12,039 nt of DNA from Elusimicrobiota bacterium (GTDB taxonomy: Bacteria; Elusimicrobiota; Endomicrobiia; CG1-02-37-114; JAHJSO01): positions 1 through 12,039 of the forward strand of contig JAHJSO010000008.1 in assembly GCA_018830385.1 (NCBI GenBank). The letters run 5' to 3'. Position numbers and translations under genes: made by a program. How positions within the stretch are numbered: the first letter of the stretch is position 1; each line of letters begins with the position of its first letter. The notes beneath the pieces were generated by a model. The model was not told the DNA's origin, searched no databases, and saw only the letters and a list, made by a program, of their open reading frames with translations. This document shows, piece by piece, positions 1 to 6,094 of this stretch.

Positions 1-369
1 AGAGCAAAAGAATTCTGGGAAAGGGCAGGGGAAGATTTTCAAAAAGCAAGATATAATTTATCTGCATTAGATATTGAACAGGCGGTTCAGTTATGGATAA
101 AGTATCTAATCTTTTTAAAAGCGGGTGATTTTCCCAAAACACATTATTTGGACAAACTATTTAATGAGTTAGCAGAGGTTTATGAGTCAAAAAATATTCT
201 TGAATTTTACCGGGAACATTCTTTGCAATTCAGAGGTTTGGAAGATGCATATATTACGAGCAGATATTTTCCGAGAGAATTTAATAAAGAAGAGATTCAA
301 AAAATTATAGAATTTGCTGAAAGTGTTTTCAAATTTTTAGAGGAAGGAATAAATGAAAAGTTTATATAA
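1..369 (+). CDS. HEPN domain protein, 5'-truncated by window edge
   Basis: The frame is open from base 1, so the true start lies outside the window; 122 codons plus the stop are visible. A TTG at 148 lies inside the domain and is not a credible start. The visible protein is a helical HEPN domain: an N-terminal ERAGEDFQKARYNL helix, the H-Y-L-D-K-L segment near visible residue 48, and the C-terminal DAYITSRYFPREF element followed by a final helix, all typical of the PF05168-type proteins paired with minimal nucleotidyltransferases. HEPN partners of such pairs are usually RNase toxins or substrate/partner proteins. I cannot find the canonical R-x4-6-H RNase motif in the visible part, so nuclease activity is not supported. 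It overlaps the next gene by 17 nt, implying translational coupling. Base composition is clearly more AT-rich than the genes from 1384 on, consistent with a separate origin. Confidence 0.85.
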   Translation, partial: RAKEFWERAGEDFQKARYNLSALDIEQAVQLWIKYLIFLKAGDFPKTHYLDKLFNELAEVYESKNILEFYREHSLQFRGLEDAYITSRYFPREFNKEEIQKIIEFAESVFKFLEEGINEKFI

Positions 370-706
370 AATATTAACCGAAGAAAATCAAAAGTCCGAA
401 TACTATTTTCAAAATTATATGTTCCATGCAAGAGAAATTAAAAGAATAGTCGGAAATTTTTTTACAGATGAAAAGGTCATGGTATTCGGCTCGGCAGTCC
501 GGCAGGAATATCGCCCCGGCAGCGATATTGACATTTTAATTATCTCCCCTGAAATTCCGGGGGACTTATTCGGGCAGGCAGAACTCAAAGTCAAAATAAA
601 AGAAAAGTTTCCCGGTGCTCCTTTTGAGATCCATTTGGTTACGCCCGAAGAATATGAGAATTGGTATAAGGGATTCATTAAAAAGGACTATATTGAAGTC
701 AATTAA
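353..706 (+). CDS. Minimal nucleotidyltransferase (MNT) of a HEPN-MNT pair
   Basis: This 117-residue protein has the signature of the DNA polymerase beta-like minimal nucleotidyltransferases: G46-S47, ten residues, then D58-I-D60 (GSX10DXD), in the context VMVFGSAVRQ...SDIDILII. A further acidic residue, E92 in FEIHLVTPEEY, sits where the third metal ligand is expected. The ATG at 353 follows a good ribosome site (AGGAAGG about 6 nt upstream) and lies inside the end of the HEPN gene. In characterised MntA-HepT systems (type VII toxin-antitoxin) the MNT adds AMP to the HEPN toxin and neutralises it; here the order is HEPN first, MNT second, which also occurs. Assignment as a nucleotidyltransferase is secure; toxin-antitoxin function is inference, weakened by the absence of a visible RNase motif in the partner. 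Confidence 0.9.
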   Translation: MKSLYKILTEENQKSEYYFQNYMFHAREIKRIVGNFFTDEKVMVFGSAVRQEYRPGSDIDILIISPEIPGDLFGQAELKVKIKEKFPGAPFEIHLVTPEEYENWYKGFIKKDYIEVN

Positions 707-710
707 AAAA

Positions 711-790
711 ACACGGGAGCACTTCAGGTGCTCCGGGGAAAATATCCTGCTGTCACCAATGTGCGGCCGGGGCTCAACGCCCGGAACACC
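711..790 (+). other. Structured leader with competing hairpins upstream of the RRE gene
   Basis: The 118-bp gap 707-824 holds no gene but has complementary segments. GGAGCAC (716-722) pairs perfectly with GTGCTCC (728-734) around a 5-nt loop. CCGGG (767-771) can pair with CCCGG (780-784). A longer alternative pairs GGTG-C-TCCGGG (727-737) with CCCGGA-A-CACC (780-790), ten pairs with one mismatch, and excludes both local hairpins. Such mutually exclusive pairings resemble an attenuator or cis-regulatory RNA. On the plus strand no U-tract follows, so it is not a normal terminator; read on the minus strand the first hairpin is followed by CGTG and seven T, but no minus-strand gene ends here. I do not recognise a known riboswitch class. 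Confidence 0.35.
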
Positions 791-824
791 ATGAGGGTTA
801 CCGGAAGGGGGGAAGGGGACGATA

Positions 825-1115
825 ATGAAGGAAGAAATGATTCGAGTTGAATCGCAGGATGGAATTGTCTGGAGAACGGTTAACAAGGAAACGGTGATTT
901 TAGACCAGAAGACGGGTTGGTATTATTCCCTTGATGAAACGGGGACGGAGATATGGAATTTATTTATGGCGGACAAAAACCTACAGCAAGTAACGAAATT
1001 TATTGCCGGGAAATACAACGTTACGCAGAAGAAGGCGAATAGTGATACCCTTGAATTTATTAAGAATTTAAGTAGGGAAAAAATTGTCAAAATTGTTACA
1101 GGAGGCGCAAAATGA
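825..1115 (+). CDS. PqqD-like RiPP recognition element (RRE) protein
   Basis: This is a stand-alone PqqD-fold protein of 96 residues, the usual length. The core pattern is visible: three short strands (GIVWRTVN, ETVILDQKTGWYYSLD), then ETGTEIWNLF (residues 38-47, matching the family N-x-T-G-x-x-I-W), then the helices LQQVTKFIAGKYN and DTLEFIKNL. Proteins of this family bind leader peptides of ribosomally made, modified peptides and hand them to modifying enzymes. The ATG at 825 has a purine-rich ribosome site (GGAAGGGG, about 6 nt away); M5 at 837 is a possible alternative. Its TGA overlaps the ATG of the next small ORF in an ATGA junction, so the two are probably co-translated. No radical SAM gene accompanies it in the window, unlike pqq or mycofactocin loci; a second PqqD-like domain occurs in the glycosyltransferase downstream. 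Confidence 0.88.
   Translation: MKEEMIRVESQDGIVWRTVNKETVILDQKTGWYYSLDETGTEIWNLFMADKNLQQVTKFIAGKYNVTQKKANSDTLEFIKNLSREKIVKIVTGGAK
1100..1105 (+). promoter_or_regulatory. Consensus ribosome binding site for the 27-codon ORF
   Basis: A full AGGAGG lies within the last codons of the RRE gene, with a 6-nt spacer (CGCAAA) before the ATG at 1112. It is the best Shine-Dalgarno match I see in the window, which is the main reason to believe the tiny ORF is translated rather than accidental. Confidence 0.75.
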
Positions 1116-1195
1116 AGAAAAAACTGTCTTATTCAAAGCCGAAGTTGATTAAGTACCGCAGGATAAAGAAAGCTCCTGTTTTTCTGGGTAGTTAA
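1112..1195 (+). CDS. Small basic peptide, candidate RiPP precursor/leader
   Basis: This ORF of 27 residues starts in an ATGA overlap with the RRE gene and has a consensus ribosome site. The peptide begins MKKKLSYSKPKLIKY, contains ten Lys/Arg and no acidic residues, and ends APVFLGS. The segment Y7-S-K-P10-K-L12 fits the Y-x-x-P-x-L motif that lasso-type and related leader peptides present to their RRE; the Gly and Thr that normally follow at +9 and +15 from the Tyr are absent. What follows L12 is short for a core. In the same frame, directly after the TAA, a further 24 sense codons start CLSGAGYF and run to a TGA at 1268-1270, so the gene may be a truncated or read-through precursor. Overlap, ribosome site and motif make it a believable substrate of the neighbouring RRE; product and modification are unknown. 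It could instead be a free cationic peptide. Confidence 0.55.
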   Translation: MKKKLSYSKPKLIKYRRIKKAPVFLGS

Positions 1196-1383
1196 TGCCT
1201 GTCAGGTGCGGGATATTTTGTAGAAAACATAATCAAAGGACATACCCCGTCATCAGTAGTTTACGAGTGAAAACCATTTCATAAATATTGGGCGCCCGCT
1301 GTTAAATCTATTTGTTAGATGATATTTGTTAAGTCCGTCAGAGCGTATTTTATCCCGGCCCGCCGGAGGATGGTTCGTTTGAC
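1196..1383. other. 188-bp gap between the small peptide ORF and GT2-RRE
   Basis: This is the longest non-annotated stretch in the window. It contains the in-frame continuation of the peptide (1196-1270), a second micro-ORF starting ATG at 1195 in a TAATG junction and ending at 1284 (29 residues, starts MPVRCGIFCRKH, no ribosome site of its own), and a short imperfectly supported hairpin (ATCTA 1306-1310 with TAGAT 1316-1320). TTTGTTA occurs twice (1311-1317, 1325-1331). A GGAGG at 1366-1370 lies 13 nt before the GT2 start. I see no convincing sigma-70 promoter or terminator. Confidence 0.5.
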
Positions 1384-2577
1384 ATGTTGCCAAAAGCAAG
1401 CGTTATTGTCCCTGTCTTTAATGAAGAAAAAAACCTGCCTTTATGTCTCAATGCCCTGATGCGTCTTGATTACCCCGGAGAACTACTTGAGGTAATTGTC
1501 GTTGATAATAATTCAACTGACAGGACTGCGGAAATTATAAAACGCTATCCCGTTAAATATATTTTTGAAGATAAGAAACACTCCGCTGCCGTGGCGCGCA
1601 ACAGGGGGTTGGCGGAGGCAAGTGGTGAATTCGTTGCGTTTACCGACGGCGATTGCGTAGTTGATTCGTCCTGGTTAAAAAATCTTATTGACGCATTTGA
1701 AAATAAACCCACTGCAGGCGGCGCGGGGAGCGGTAATATGGAACCCGGTACCGCGGGGCACGGTACCGCGGGGCACGTTACTGCCGGGTGCGGGGGCAGG
1801 GCGCTGTCCTATGAACCTGCGGGTCTCATTGAAAAATACTTAGATTACGCGTACTCAAAACATATGTGGCGTGCTCCGACGCTTTCAGAGTCCGTCCTCC
1901 CTTACCTCTGGACTGCAAATGCCGTTTATCGCAGGGATGTATTATTCAACGTCGGCCTTTTTGATGAGGCGTTCATCGGAGCGACCGTTGAGGATGCAGA
2001 ACTTTCCTGGAGGGTTTTGCTTTCAGGGTATAAATTAAAATACGTCCCGGAAGCGGTTGTCCGTCTTGTCCACGAAAATAATTTTCTTTCCTTCCTGTTG
2101 CAGGAAACAAAAAGAAAATATTATTCTTCCCGGTTGATAAAGAAATACCGCGCTGTTGTAGAATTTCCTTCGCCGATTGCCCCGCGCGAGTTTCTGGAGT
2201 TTTTCAAAAGGGCGTTTAAATGTTGCAGGGATATGGTGCTCCGCCCGCACATTTTTCATTTTTTTGACCTCGTATTTGAAATATCAACATTCGCCGGCAG
2301 ATTTTTCGGATGGGTCGCCGGCAGACCCATATCCTGCAGCATAGACAAATTAAACGTTAAAAACAAAATGATATGTCAGAATGTTGACGGGTCCATATTG
2401 CTTTCGCCCATTGAGTCCGGCGTTACTTACGAAATGGACGGCATAGGTTACGAAATATGGCGGTTAAGACAGGACGGCATAGCAGCGGCTGACATAGCCG
2501 TTGAGATTGCAAAAAAATACAACGGAGACATTGAAATCATCAAAAAAGACATAAAAGAATTCCTTGCAGAATTCTGA
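1384..2577 (+). CDS. Family-2 glycosyltransferase with C-terminal PqqD-like RRE domain
   Basis: Residues 4-110 and 140-235 form a GT-A fold: SVIVPVFNEEKNL at the N terminus, VVDNNSTDRT (39-48), the metal-binding T87-D-G-D90, and V202-E-D204 as the acceptor-side acidic motif. Residues 240-325 are a basic/aromatic connector without clear long membrane helices. Residues 329-397 form a second domain with the PqqD pattern (GVTYEMDGIGYEIWRL, then IAVEIAKKYN and IKKDIKEFL), resembling the free RRE protein upstream. The GT should transfer a sugar from a nucleotide donor in the cytoplasm; the fused RRE suggests that its acceptor is, or is presented by, a leader-bearing peptide (inference). Residues 109-138 are an unusual Gly/Ala/Thr-rich repeat insertion. 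ATG at 1384 is the only in-frame start near the domain boundary; GGAGG lies 13 nt upstream, slightly far. The stop is 9 bp before the next gene. Confidence 0.88.
   Translation: MLPKASVIVPVFNEEKNLPLCLNALMRLDYPGELLEVIVVDNNSTDRTAEIIKRYPVKYIFEDKKHSAAVARNRGLAEASGEFVAFTDGDCVVDSSWLKNLIDAFENKPTAGGAGSGNMEPGTAGHGTAGHVTAGCGGRALSYEPAGLIEKYLDYAYSKHMWRAPTLSESVLPYLWTANAVYRRDVLFNVGLFDEAFIGATVEDAELSWRVLLSGYKLKYVPEAVVRLVHENNFLSFLLQETKRKYYSSRLIKKYRAVVEFPSPIAPREFLEFFKRAFKCCRDMVLRPHIFHFFDLVFEISTFAGRFFGWVAGRPISCSIDKLNVKNKMICQNVDGSILLSPIESGVTYEMDGIGYEIWRLRQDGIAAADIAVEIAKKYNGDIEIIKKDIKEFLAEF
1708..1797 (+). repeat. In-frame 15-bp tandem repeat (xTAGx pentapeptides) in GT2-RRE
   Basis: Two perfect 15-bp units, GGTACCGCGGGGCAC at 1747-1761 and 1762-1776, are followed by a diverged unit at 1777-1791 and preceded by a degenerate one near 1708-1722. 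They encode GTAGH, GTAGH, VTAGC and PTAGG. The stretch is much more GC-rich than the surrounding gene and interrupts the GT2 fold between the DGD motif and the acceptor half, so it is probably a surface loop expanded by repeat duplication. The reading frame is kept because the period is a multiple of three. Confidence 0.85.
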
Positions 2578-2586
2578 AACACGGAT

Positions 2587-3864
2587 ATGGACAAATCAAA
2601 AATATTGTTTGTAAGCCCGTACTCTTATTCCTTTAATTCACACAGGAAGAAACTTAACTCAATTATCGCCGCCCTGTCAAAACGGAACGGGCTATTCTTT
2701 GTTCCCCATTTTGACGGAGTAAATGACCTGGAGGCGGCGGGTTTAACCGCTTCCGATTTTGAGAAGATTGACCTCTCAGGGGAAATACTGTCGGGACTGT
2801 TAAGGGACGGGGGACTGAAAAAGAACAAAATCAAATTAGTCCTGATTGTTTCTGAAGGGTTGGCTGAAAAGTATCTCCCTCAATTGCGTCAGTTGTGCCC
2901 TTTGGCGGATTTTGTAATATGTTTGTTTGACCCGCCAGGCAGTGGGACGGATGTTTATGGTTATGCCGACTTAATCATAGCCCGTAGCGGTAAGGACAAA
3001 CGCTTTTTACGGCAGAAACTCCCCTTTGATTCAAAGATTGAGGTTCTGGATTCCTGGATAAGGGGTATTGTCGCGGGCAGGCGGAGCCGGATACCCCTGC
3101 GTCCATCGGGCAGGAAAAAATTAACGAGTATTATTATCATTGCATACAATGGCATGAAATATACCAGAGAGTGCATTGAAAGTTTTAAAAAACATACCCG
3201 TATTCCGTATGAACTAATTCTTATTGATAACGGTTCCGCCGGTGGTACGAAAAGATACCTGAAATCCGTAAAGAAAGCGAAACTAGTACTCAATTCTGAA
3301 AACCTGTCTTTTGCAAAGGCGGTCAACATCGGGCTTAAACGTTGCAGGGGAGATTACATAGTCCTGTTGAACAACGACGTTGTCCTGACTGACGGATGGC
3401 TTGACGGTATGATTAAATGCATTGAAAGCAATAAAGCCATCGGCATTGTCGGTCCCTGTACGAATGCGGCCGTAGGACAGCAGGTTGTCCCCGGGACAAA
3501 AAAATTAAAGACGGCAGTTGATATACAAATGTGTGCCCATGCCCTTAAACTGGCAAACCCGGGGACGTATTACGACGTCCACAGGGTTATTGCCTTTTGC
3601 ACGCTGATAAAACGGGAGGTTCTTGATAAAACAGGGTTCCTGGATGAAAGGTTCAACTGGGGCGGTTACGAGGACTATGATTATTGTCTCAGGGTGAGAC
3701 AGATGGGCTATAAAATAATGGTCGCAGGAGACGTTTTTGTATATCACCACTGCGGTAAAACAGCCGGTGCTGTTCCGGGATATGAGAAATTAAGGGAGAC
3801 GAACCGGCATATATTCATTGATAAGTGGACAAAAAAATCTCTTGAATTTTTGGAAGAGATGTAA
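2587..3864 (+). CDS. Family-2 glycosyltransferase with an unrecognised N-terminal domain
   Basis: Of 425 residues, the GT2 domain occupies about 179-390: TSIIIIAYNGMKYTRECI, the donor-binding LIDNGS (212-217), L261-N-N-D264 in place of a strict DXD, WGGYEDYDYCLRV (358-370) with the catalytic-type E362-D363, and a late H387-H388. This is the layout of rhamnosyltransferase-like GT2 enzymes of O-antigen and capsule loci. Residues 1-165 (start ILFVSPYSYSFNSHRKK) look like a Rossmann-type domain reminiscent of GT-B N-terminal halves, but I cannot name it; it lacks a second GT-B half, so it may be a degenerate or acceptor-binding domain. The ATG at 2587 is 9 bp after the preceding stop with a weak ribosome site; the stop overlaps the next start by one base (TAATG). 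No signal peptide or membrane segment is seen, so it should act in the cytoplasm. Confidence 0.88.
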   Translation: MDKSKILFVSPYSYSFNSHRKKLNSIIAALSKRNGLFFVPHFDGVNDLEAAGLTASDFEKIDLSGEILSGLLRDGGLKKNKIKLVLIVSEGLAEKYLPQLRQLCPLADFVICLFDPPGSGTDVYGYADLIIARSGKDKRFLRQKLPFDSKIEVLDSWIRGIVAGRRSRIPLRPSGRKKLTSIIIIAYNGMKYTRECIESFKKHTRIPYELILIDNGSAGGTKRYLKSVKKAKLVLNSENLSFAKAVNIGLKRCRGDYIVLLNNDVVLTDGWLDGMIKCIESNKAIGIVGPCTNAAVGQQVVPGTKKLKTAVDIQMCAHALKLANPGTYYDVHRVIAFCTLIKREVLDKTGFLDERFNWGGYEDYDYCLRVRQMGYKIMVAGDVFVYHHCGKTAGAVPGYEKLRETNRHIFIDKWTKKSLEFLEEM

Positions 3865-5306
3865 TGAAGAACGATAAACCGGAAATAACCATAATACGTG
3901 ACCCCAAAGCGACCTACCCCACCATACCGCCATACCACCCCAACAGGCATTACCCCGAAAATCCTTTCAGGGGCAAAAACCGGACAGACCCGGACAATAA
4001 AGTATATCCAATGGTGAGACAGGCGCTTAGGTCACTGCGTCTTGATGAAAGACGCTATGGCACGCCTGCCTGGAACCCGCTGGGCGGTTTCATTAAACCG
4101 GGCGACAGGGTATTGTTGAAACCAAATTTTGTCAGGGATTTTCATCCGAAAGACAAAGACATATTTTCAATTATCACGCATCCTTCAATTATCCGGGCAA
4201 TGATTGACTATGTATATATCGCCCTGAAAGGCAAGGGGAGCATAACAATCGCCGACGCCCCGTTTGTGGACACGGATTTTAAGCGTATCATCCAAAAAAC
4301 GGGATTCAGAAAAATAACGAAGTTATACGGGGAAAAATCGGGGGTTGGGATAACCTTGCTTGATTTAAGGAAGGAATGGTTCAGTTGTAACAGCGGGTTT
4401 ATTCCCGAAAGGAAAGCCCTAACAGGCGACCCGATGGGTTACGTTAATGTTGATTTAGGCAGGGACAGCGAGTTCAGTGATTTTAAAAGATTTGAAAACC
4501 TGCACTACCTGGACTGCAGAATCGGTTCTGCCAGGCGGTATCATAATGGCAAGAGGAACGAGTATGTCCTCCCGCGGAGCGTTTTATCGTCGGACGTCAT
4601 CATAAGTTTGCCCAAGTTAAAGGTGCATAAGAAAGCAGGCGTTACCCTTAACCTTAAGAATATGATAGGCATCTGCGGGGACAAGAACTGTCTTGCCCAT
4701 TTCACCTGGGGGCCCCCGTCCCGCGGTGGGGACGAAATAAAAGACGGCGAACTTAAAGGGGCGGAGAGGTCAAGACAGTACAGGCAGTTAAAGTTATTTG
4801 GCGCGATGTTGTCGGATTCCCCGGAATCGTTTTTGAAACTATACAAAAGCATAGGTCTGTCAGCGCCGCATCCGCAGTCGCTGGAGTCCGTCCTCGGCGG
4901 GAGAGTAAATTTTGACCTGCCGGCGGGCGACTGGTACGGCAACGACACGCTATGGAGGACGATACTTGACTTAAACCGGATTGTCCGTTATGCCGATGGC
5001 AAAGGCAGAATCAGAAAAAAGGTGCAGCGGAGATTTTTCTCCTTAATTGACGGTATAATCGCAGGAGAAAAGGAAGGCCCGGTTGAGCCGTCACCCAGGA
5101 AGTGCGGCGTTTTGATAGCGGGTTTTGATTTTGTAACGGTTGATATGGCTGCAATCCACCTGATGGGTTTTGACTACAGGAAAATCCCGCAGTACAGCAA
5201 TTTAACAGGGAAAAGAGAAAAAATAGTCCTTCCGGAAAATGTAACCGGCTATAACTTTAGATTCAAACCGCCTTCCGGCTGGGCGGGTAACATAGAAAGA
5301 AAATGA
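3864..5306 (+). CDS. DUF362 family protein
   Basis: The 480 residues show the conserved blocks of the DUF362 (PF04015) family: I77-K-P-G-D-R-V-L-L-K-P-N (77-88), THPSIIRAMIDYV (105-117), ITIADAPF (127-134), VIISLPKLKVHKKAGVTLNL (245-264) leading to KNMIG, and near the C terminus LIDGIIAGEKEGP (394-406) with DFVTVDMAAIHLMGF (422-436). The family has no settled function; some members carry ferredoxin-like clusters, but no CxxCxxC motif is present here. Residues 280-390 form an insertion relative to compact members and are rich in charged and aromatic residues. The gene begins one base inside the preceding GT stop and ends with a 4-nt ATGA overlap with the methyltransferase, so it belongs to the same transcription unit. 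Genes of this family recur in polysaccharide loci of uncultured bacteria, but no role in glycan assembly can be read from the sequence. Confidence 0.85.
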   Translation: MKNDKPEITIIRDPKATYPTIPPYHPNRHYPENPFRGKNRTDPDNKVYPMVRQALRSLRLDERRYGTPAWNPLGGFIKPGDRVLLKPNFVRDFHPKDKDIFSIITHPSIIRAMIDYVYIALKGKGSITIADAPFVDTDFKRIIQKTGFRKITKLYGEKSGVGITLLDLRKEWFSCNSGFIPERKALTGDPMGYVNVDLGRDSEFSDFKRFENLHYLDCRIGSARRYHNGKRNEYVLPRSVLSSDVIISLPKLKVHKKAGVTLNLKNMIGICGDKNCLAHFTWGPPSRGGDEIKDGELKGAERSRQYRQLKLFGAMLSDSPESFLKLYKSIGLSAPHPQSLESVLGGRVNFDLPAGDWYGNDTLWRTILDLNRIVRYADGKGRIRKKVQRRFFSLIDGIIAGEKEGPVEPSPRKCGVLIAGFDFVTVDMAAIHLMGFDYRKIPQYSNLTGKREKIVLPENVTGYNFRFKPPSGWAGNIERK

Positions 5307-6079
5307 AGAACATTAAAGCATGCATTCTCTGCGGTTCAAAAAGGTATGAGATTTTCGGTATAACAAAGGGCTGCACGGGTTTAATGTACTTCATCGTCAG
5401 GTGTCCGGAATGCGGGTCGCTTTTTCTGCCGGGAAAATTTGACAGCATGGAACACAACCCCGACATGGGTTATGTCACGGTCAGTAAGAGTAGCGACCGC
5501 GGCCGTCATATTCCCCGTAATAAAAGATATGTCCTGTATAACAGAGACAGGAGAAAGGCGTTCAGGGTGTATTCGGATTTTATCAAAAGAAATAAACCGT
5601 CGGGGAAAATACTGGACGTCGGGTGCGGGGACGGCTATTTTCTGACGTTTTTCAGCAGGGACAAATATGAACGTTACGGGGTGGAGTTTAATAAAAACAA
5701 CTATAACCGGTGCCTTAAAAACAAATTAGAAAATGTTTTTTACGGAAGATTCAGGAGCTTCCGTACGAAAAAGAAGTTTGATGTAATAGTGATGCTTTTA
5801 TACATAGCACACTCCGAAAGCTCTCTTGCAAATTTACGGAAGTGTTACAGGTTGCTGAAAAAAGGGGGGATCATATTTCTTGAAACCGGAAACGCAAACT
5901 CAGACGTTGCCCGGCGGTTGGGGACAAACGGGGTGTTTTTCAGGGAAGCGCCTGCACACAGGTATTTCCCGAGTGATGAAACGATTGTGAAGATGCTTGA
6001 GCGGGCGGGTTTCAGTGACGCTGAGATCCTTGTCCCGAAAACCGAGGACATAATCTCACTGTGGGCGAGAAAGGGATAA
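5303..6079 (+). CDS. Zinc-ribbon class I SAM-dependent methyltransferase
   Basis: This 258-residue protein begins with a zinc-ribbon: C7-x-x-C10 and C34-P-E-C37, a common N-terminal module of methyltransferases in sugar and antibiotic pathways. A Rossmann methyltransferase domain follows: motif I ILDVGCGDGYFL (103-114), acidic E128 ending strand 2 (ribose binding), FDVIVMLLYIAHSE for motif IV, and LLKKGGIIFLET for the post-IV strand. The fold is about 100-235. It most probably methylates a sugar or acceptor made by the same operon; O-, C- or N-methylation cannot be told apart. Start ATG overlaps the DUF362 stop by 4 nt (ATGA). It is the last gene of the plus-strand train and ends 15 bp from the stop of the convergent GT4. 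Confidence 0.85.
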   Translation: MKNIKACILCGSKRYEIFGITKGCTGLMYFIVRCPECGSLFLPGKFDSMEHNPDMGYVTVSKSSDRGRHIPRNKRYVLYNRDRRKAFRVYSDFIKRNKPSGKILDVGCGDGYFLTFFSRDKYERYGVEFNKNNYNRCLKNKLENVFYGRFRSFRTKKKFDVIVMLLYIAHSESSLANLRKCYRLLKKGGIIFLETGNANSDVARRLGTNGVFFREAPAHRYFPSDETIVKMLERAGFSDAEILVPKTEDIISLWARKG

Positions 6080-6094
6080 TATAGTTGATAATGG
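6080..6094. other. 15-bp convergent intergenic junction
   Basis: Two oppositely oriented operons end here. The sequence is AT-rich with no inverted repeat or T-tract that would serve as a bidirectional terminator, so transcripts may run into one another as antisense RNA. Confidence 0.6.

Noticed and set aside
716..734. Possible rho-independent terminator after the MNT gene
   Set aside because: The 7-bp hairpin is followed on the plus strand by GGGGAAAATA, not a U-tract. The T-run exists only in the minus direction, where no gene ends.
566..886. Minus-strand ORF of 106 codons across MNT, the leader and the RRE start
   Set aside because: It is antisense to two well-supported genes, with no recognisable domain and no ribosome site.
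1195..1284. Second micro-ORF (29 residues) overlapping the peptide stop as TAATG
   Set aside because: It has no ribosome site of its own and no recognisable motif, and the frame could be open by chance; mentioned in the gap entry but not called as a gene.
1306..1331. Small hairpin and TTTGTTA direct repeat as a promoter or operator before GT2-RRE
   Set aside because: The stem is only 5 bp, the repeats are AT-rich and short, and no -35/-10 pair with good spacing could be found; not enough to call a regulatory site.
4541..4948. Minus-strand ORF of 135 codons within the DUF362 gene
   Set aside because: It has no domain features and lies wholly inside a conserved coding region.
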